Source: an uncultured Hyphomicrobiales bacterium
Lineage (GTDB): Bacteria; Pseudomonadota; Alphaproteobacteria; Rhizobiales; CAJQND01
Assembly (NCBI GenBank): GCA_905479595.1
Contig: CAJQND010000329.1
Location: forward strand, 1-10,166
Length of the DNA stretch: 10,166 bases
Direction: 5' to 3'
Shown here: positions 6,369 to 10,166 of the stretch, in pieces
Numbering within the stretch: the first letter of the stretch is position 1
How the letters are laid out: each line of letters begins with the position of its first letter
The notes under the pieces: generated by a model
Database searches by the model: none
Told to the model about the DNA's origin: nothing
Seen by the model: only the letters and a program-made list of their open reading frames with translations
Program-made: the position numbers and the translations under genes

Positions 6369-7634
6369 ATGCATCATTTTAACTATCGCAACGGCGTGTT
6401 GCATGCTGAAGATGTGAGCCTGGACGCGATTGCCAGCGAAGTTGGCACGCCATTTTACTGCTATTCACAAGCGACGTTGGTGCGCCATTATCAGGTGTTT
6501 GCGGCTGCGTTCAACAACATTGATCACATGGTCTGCTATGCCATGAAGGCAAATTCCAATCTGGCAGTGGTGAAAACTCTGGGTGACCTTGGTGCCGGGG
6601 CGGATGTTGTTTCTGAAGGCGAGCTGCGCCGCGCGCTGGCCGTTGGCATCCCACCTGAACGGATTGTATTTTCAGGGGCAGGCAAGACAGAACGCGAGAT
6701 TGTTTTCGCTCTGGAAACCGGCATAAATTGTTTCAATGTCGAATCTGAACCTGAATTGGATTTGCTTTCGCAAATTGCTGCAGGCATGGATCGCATTGCG
6801 AAGATATCTATTCGCGTCAATCCGGATGTTGATGCAAAAACCCACGAAAAAATCACCACCGGCAAGGCGGAAAACAAGTTCGGCATTTCTTATGACCGGG
6901 CCGAGGAAATTTATGCCCATGCGGCTGGATTACCTGGGATAAAAATCAGTGGCGTTGATATGCATATTGGCAGCCAGATCACCGATCTGGAACCTTATGG
7001 CGAGGCATACGCCTTGATGGCGGAGCTGGTTGAACGCTTGCGCGGCGAAGGCCACACGATTGATCATCTCGATATGGGCGGTGGGCTCGGCATTCCATAT
7101 CGCGGCACCAATGACATCCCCCCGCATCCTGATGAATATGCTGCGATGGTGAACAAGGCCGTGGGTCATCTTGGCTGTAAACTGGTGTTTGAGCCAGGCC
7201 GGATGATCGCCGGGAATGCCGGCATTTTGGTCACCCGGGTAATCTATCCAAAACAGGCGGGTGAAAAGACGTTCCTGATCGCAGATGCGGCCATGAATGA
7301 TCTGATCCGGCCAACGCTCTATGATGCTTACCACGATATCTGGCCAGTTAAAGAAAGCTTGCGAGATGAGACGCTGGTAAATGGCGATCTTGTGGGGCCT
7401 GTGTGTGAAACTGGCGATTATCTTGCCCGTTCCCGCGATTTGCCCCCGGCGCAAACTGGCGATCTACTTGCCGTTCTCTCGGCAGGTGCCTATGGGGCTG
7501 TGCAGGCTGGAACCTATAATACCCGCCTGCTCATCCCTGAAGTTATGGTCAATGGCAGTGAATACGCTGTGGTTCGGCCGCGCCAAACCTATGACGAGTT
7601 GATCGGCCTCGACCAGTTGGCCAGCTGGCAATAA
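6369..7634 (+). CDS. lysA: Diaminopimelate decarboxylase
   Basis: The 421-aa product decarboxylates meso-diaminopimelate to L-lysine with PLP, the last step of lysine synthesis, in the cytoplasm as a dimer. The PLP lysine is Lys60 in CYAMKANSN; His199 lies in DMHIGSQI, the phosphate-binding glycine loop is DMGGGLG (235-241), EPGR is at 275-278, and the dimer-interface motif CETGD (Cys346, Glu347) supplies residues to the partner active site. GAYGAV follows near the C-terminus. The start MHHFNYRNGVLHAEDV matches alphaproteobacterial LysA proteins. It lies 12 bp after the lipoprotein stop, so the two are almost certainly translated from one message. The length is normal and no key residue is missing. 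Confidence 0.97.
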   Translation: MHHFNYRNGVLHAEDVSLDAIASEVGTPFYCYSQATLVRHYQVFAAAFNNIDHMVCYAMKANSNLAVVKTLGDLGAGADVVSEGELRRALAVGIPPERIVFSGAGKTEREIVFALETGINCFNVESEPELDLLSQIAAGMDRIAKISIRVNPDVDAKTHEKITTGKAENKFGISYDRAEEIYAHAAGLPGIKISGVDMHIGSQITDLEPYGEAYALMAELVERLRGEGHTIDHLDMGGGLGIPYRGTNDIPPHPDEYAAMVNKAVGHLGCKLVFEPGRMIAGNAGILVTRVIYPKQAGEKTFLIADAAMNDLIRPTLYDAYHDIWPVKESLRDETLVNGDLVGPVCETGDYLARSRDLPPAQTGDLLAVLSAGAYGAVQAGTYNTRLLIPEVMVNGSEYAVVRPRQTYDELIGLDQLASWQ

Positions 7635-7674
7635 TTTCACCTGATGGTTTCACATAAGAGTGACATTGTGAAAT
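7634..7674. repeat. Inverted repeat after lysA with two competing left arms
   Basis: ATTTCAC (7634-7640) and TTTCACA (7648-7654) can each pair with TGTGAAAT (7667-7674). The second choice gives a 7-bp stem with a 12-base loop. No T run follows, so it is not a classical terminator; it could be an mRNA 3' hairpin or a protein-binding dyad. The first arm overlaps the last base of the lysA stop codon. Confidence 0.45.
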
Positions 7675-7677
7675 AAA

Positions 7678-7706
7678 TTGAAATCGCCGCTTTGCTGCCT
7701 AATCAT
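7678..7706 (+). promoter_or_regulatory. Candidate promoter for the DUF4175 gene
   Basis: TTGAAA (7678-7683), a 17-base spacer and AATCAT (7701-7706) give a fair sigma-70 type match (5 of 6 and 4 of 6). Transcription would start around 7713, leaving a very short leader before the ATG at 7724. This is based on pattern only; the gene could also be read through from lysA. Confidence 0.33.
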
Positions 7707-7723
7707 GATAGTAATTGGATGCG

Positions 7724-10166
7724 ATGGTCTGGAAACTGAACAAATCGCCGCCCGACACCGCGCTTAAAGGCAAGGTTTTCCGGGCCAGGCTGGTGCTTTT
7801 TTGGGAAGCGCTGTGGAAAGCGGCATTTCCGGCATTGTGCGTTGCTGGCGTTTTTCTGGTCCTCTCTTTAACGGGTTTATTGGAATTTCTGCCGCGATCT
7901 TTGCATTTTCTGGTGCTTGGCGGCTTTCTTGTAGGGTTTGGCTATGCCCTGCGACCGGTATTTGCCATTCGCCCCGCCAGCGAGGCAGCTGCCCTGCGGC
8001 GGCTTGAAACCGCTTCTCAATTGCCCCATCGCCCGGCGACAGCCTATCGAGACGAGATTGCCGGTGAACCACAAGATGACGCCAGCCTATCTATCTGGCA
8101 GGCTCATAAGGTGCGCCTTGCAAGTCTGATTGCACGGCTGAAGGCGGGATGGCCACGTTCGTCGCTTGCTGAAAAAGACCCCTATGCTCTGCGCTACTTG
8201 CTTATTTTGGTTGCCGGAACCCTGGCAATACTGACCGGTGCCGATGCGCCGGAACGAATAAGGCATGCAATCGTTCCTGTTGAGCGGAATGTCGTGCCTG
8301 TGTTCATGGATGCCTGGGTCAGCCCGCCCGCCTATACGGGCAAGGCACCTATATTCTTCGCCCGTGGACAACTCGACAGAGCGCTACCCTTGCCGACGGA
8401 ACCACCTCAGGTTCATGTGCCGGTCAATAGCGAGATGGTTATCCGGTTAAATGGTGTAACCCGACCGGTCGCACGTATTGAGGCAGGCGGCTTCGGTACG
8501 CCAGCTGTATCGAAAGAAATCGAATTTGAGCGCGACAAGGCGCAGCCAGCAGGGGGTGAGGATAGCCCGGGTATTTTCAACCTCAAACTGAAACTGGCAC
8601 AACCGCAGCAAATCACCATTCAAGATGGAGATGATGTGCTGGCCACCTGGGCATTTGGATTGGTTGATGACAATCCGCCTCAGGTCAAGATTTCCGCTGT
8701 CCGCCCCACCGATGATGGCACCCTCAATTTCGACTATGAAACCAAAGATGATTATGGGGTAAATGCCCTTTCTGCACGTATACAACTGGCACCAGACAGC
8801 TTTGCCACTGCGGCTGCCCGCGGCTCGGCAACGAGCCTTTTTCCACCACCGGATTTTTCTATCGACTTGCCGCGTCTAAATCCGCGCACTGCCAAGGGTG
8901 AAGTCTTTCGTGATTTGGCTCCGCATCCATGGGCCGGCCTTGCCGTTGAAATGACCGTGACAGCGCGCGATGGGGCCGGGCAAATGAGCGATCATGAAAA
9001 CGCGCCTATGCGTTTCGTCATGCCGGAGCGCGTATTCACCGAGCCATTGGCCCGCGCCGTTATAGAACAGCGCCGCGCGCTGGTGAGCAATATTCAAGAC
9101 AGTGCAATGGTCGCCCAGGTGTTGCAGGCGTTTATGATCTATCCCGATGGATTGATTGCCCGCAGCGGGGTCTATCTTGGTCTGAACACCGCGCACCGGG
9201 CCATGATGAATGCCCGCTCTGATGCGGATTTCGCCGATGTGGTAAGCCTGCTTTGGGAAATCGCGCTGAGCATTGAAGACGGAAACTTATCAGTAGCAGA
9301 ACGTGAATTGCGCAAAATTCGCCAGGAACTTGCGAAAGCTTTGGCCGAGAACGCCCCGCCGGCAAAGATCGCCGAGCTTATGGACCGTATGCGCAAGGCG
9401 ATGGACCGCTATATGCGCGAGTTGGCCCGTGAAATGCAGCGCCGGATTCAAGAAGGCCGGATGGACCAAATCCAAAAATTTGATGCAAGCAAGGTCATCA
9501 CCTCACAAGATTTGCAGAAAATGATGGACCAGATCGAAAAGTTGGCCCGTTCCGGTGCACGCGATGCCGCACAAAAACTGCTTTCTGAACTTGAACGGTT
9601 GATGGAAAAAATGCGTCCAGGCGCGATGACCCAGCGCGGCCAGCAGCGCAATTCTCCAACAGCGAAAACCTTGCAAGAGCTTGGCGAATTGATGAACCGC
9701 CAGCAGCAATTGATGGATGAGACATTCAAGTTGCCGGAGCGGGGGCAGAAAAATCAGGATGGTTCACCGCAAAATGGCGAGCAGGGTCAGTCTGAAACCG
9801 CGCGCGAACTGGCGCGTCGTCAGGGCGAGTTGGGCGATATGCTGGATAGAATGCTCGAAGGGCTTAAAAATCGGGGCATGAGCCCGCCGCAAGGCCTGGG
9901 CAAAGCCGAAGGCGAAATGCGCGGCGCGCAAGGATCGCTTGGCGAATCTGATCGCGGAACGGCCTTGGGACAACAAGGCCGCGCTATGGAAAACCTCCGT
10001 GATGGTGCCCAGTCAATGGCGAATGAGATGATGCGGCAGGGAACGGGCCAGCAAGGTGCTATGGGAAATCATGAGCAAACCGGGCAGGAAGGCCAGGATA
10101 TCGACCCGCTTGGCAGGCCGGGTCCAACCAATGGGGAAACTCATGGTGGCAGGAAAAACTACGTCC
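7724..10166 (+). CDS. DUF4175 (TIGR02302-type) large membrane protein, 3' end outside window
   Basis: An uninterrupted reading frame runs from ATG 7724 to the window edge, giving 814 full codons and no stop. The N-terminus has two close membrane segments (about residues 33-53 and 59-77) and a third at about 157-172. Residues about 180-500 look like a beta-rich extracytoplasmic region with repeated Pro-rich and VSPPAYTGK-like segments (FMDAWVSPPAYTGKAP). From about 515 to 680 the chain is strongly helical and rich in Met, Arg, Glu and Lys (RMRKAMDRYMRELAREMQRR), and from about 680 to 790 it becomes Gln/Gly/Asn/Met-rich and low in complexity. DPLGRP at 794-799 is a motif I associate with the end of this alphaproteobacterial family. 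The function is not established. A location after lysA is usual in rhizobia-related genomes. The Shine-Dalgarno is weak (TTGGA); a TTG at 7715 is an alternative start. Confidence 0.85.
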   Translation, partial: MVWKLNKSPPDTALKGKVFRARLVLFWEALWKAAFPALCVAGVFLVLSLTGLLEFLPRSLHFLVLGGFLVGFGYALRPVFAIRPASEAAALRRLETASQLPHRPATAYRDEIAGEPQDDASLSIWQAHKVRLASLIARLKAGWPRSSLAEKDPYALRYLLILVAGTLAILTGADAPERIRHAIVPVERNVVPVFMDAWVSPPAYTGKAPIFFARGQLDRALPLPTEPPQVHVPVNSEMVIRLNGVTRPVARIEAGGFGTPAVSKEIEFERDKAQPAGGEDSPGIFNLKLKLAQPQQITIQDGDDVLATWAFGLVDDNPPQVKISAVRPTDDGTLNFDYETKDDYGVNALSARIQLAPDSFATAAARGSATSLFPPPDFSIDLPRLNPRTAKGEVFRDLAPHPWAGLAVEMTVTARDGAGQMSDHENAPMRFVMPERVFTEPLARAVIEQRRALVSNIQDSAMVAQVLQAFMIYPDGLIARSGVYLGLNTAHRAMMNARSDADFADVVSLLWEIALSIEDGNLSVAERELRKIRQELAKALAENAPPAKIAELMDRMRKAMDRYMRELAREMQRRIQEGRMDQIQKFDASKVITSQDLQKMMDQIEKLARSGARDAAQKLLSELERLMEKMRPGAMTQRGQQRNSPTAKTLQELGELMNRQQQLMDETFKLPERGQKNQDGSPQNGEQGQSETARELARRQGELGDMLDRMLEGLKNRGMSPPQGLGKAEGEMRGAQGSLGESDRGTALGQQGRAMENLRDGAQSMANEMMRQGTGQQGAMGNHEQTGQEGQDIDPLGRPGPTNGETHGGRKNYV

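Noticed and set aside
5718..6404. Open frame of 228 codons on the minus strand over the end of argH and the lipoprotein gene
   Set aside because: It overlaps two well-supported plus-strand genes and the start of lysA; the product is low in complexity with no motif.
6930..7454. Open frame of 174 codons on the minus strand inside lysA
   Set aside because: It is a shadow of lysA, whose PLP and dimer-interface motifs are intact in the other strand.
9230..10100. Repetitive Met/Gln/Arg codon pattern at the end of the window as a DNA tandem repeat
   Set aside because: The repetition is at the level of amino-acid composition of the DUF4175 helical tail; no fixed DNA repeat unit is present.
1..10166. 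CRISPR arrays, tRNA or rRNA genes, insertion sequences, phage or defence genes
   Set aside because: I looked on both strands and saw no regularly spaced repeats, cloverleaf-type sequence, transposase motif or terminal inverted repeats.

Overview
The window looks like chromosomal DNA of an alphaproteobacterium, most likely of the Hyphomicrobiales (Rhizobiales). The main reason is gene order: a membrane-anchored TlpA-type thioredoxin divergent from argH, then a tiny lipoprotein gene, lysA and a large DUF4175 (TIGR02302-type) membrane protein, next to an etfA-hbd pair. This order and the family assignments are recalled from general knowledge, not from a search. I do not name a genus. I see no mobile element, CRISPR array, tRNA or rRNA, and no clear foreign segment.

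Layout. Bases 1-95 are the 3' end of etfA (electron transfer flavoprotein alpha), closed by a strong intrinsic terminator at 121-156. A 3-hydroxybutyryl-CoA dehydrogenase gene (273-1148) follows. It converges with a HAD-superfamily hydrolase on the minus strand (1165-1812), leaving 16 bp between stop codons. The HAD gene is divergent from a plus-strand trio: class I SAM-dependent methyltransferase (1914-2723), RidA/YjgF-like protein (2769-3116) and a second class I methyltransferase (3201-4031). The trio converges with tlpA (minus, 4093-4731). From 4768 the plus strand carries argH, a 48-residue lipoprotein not usually picked up by ORF callers (6210-6356), lysA (6369-7634), and a DUF4175 gene that starts at 7724 and is still open at the window edge.

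Functional reading. The left end serves fatty-acid or polyhydroxybutyrate-type acyl-CoA oxidation: the ETF accepts electrons from acyl-CoA dehydrogenases and the 3-hydroxyacyl-CoA dehydrogenase performs the NAD-dependent step. The right end combines amino-acid biosynthesis (last step of arginine, last step of lysine by the diaminopimelate route) with envelope functions (TlpA thiol-disulfide protein, LptM-like lipoprotein, DUF4175 membrane protein). The methyltransferase-RidA-methyltransferase group and the divergent HAD protein form the least understood and most accessory-looking part.

Most of the window is ordinary housekeeping. The points most worth a second look are the HAD protein, whose motif I has Gly in place of the usual second Asp; the two related methyltransferases bracketing a RidA protein; the LptM-like lipoprotein beside a thiol-disulfide protein; and a dyad element between lysA and the DUF4175 gene. 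I found no convincing undescribed multi-gene system.
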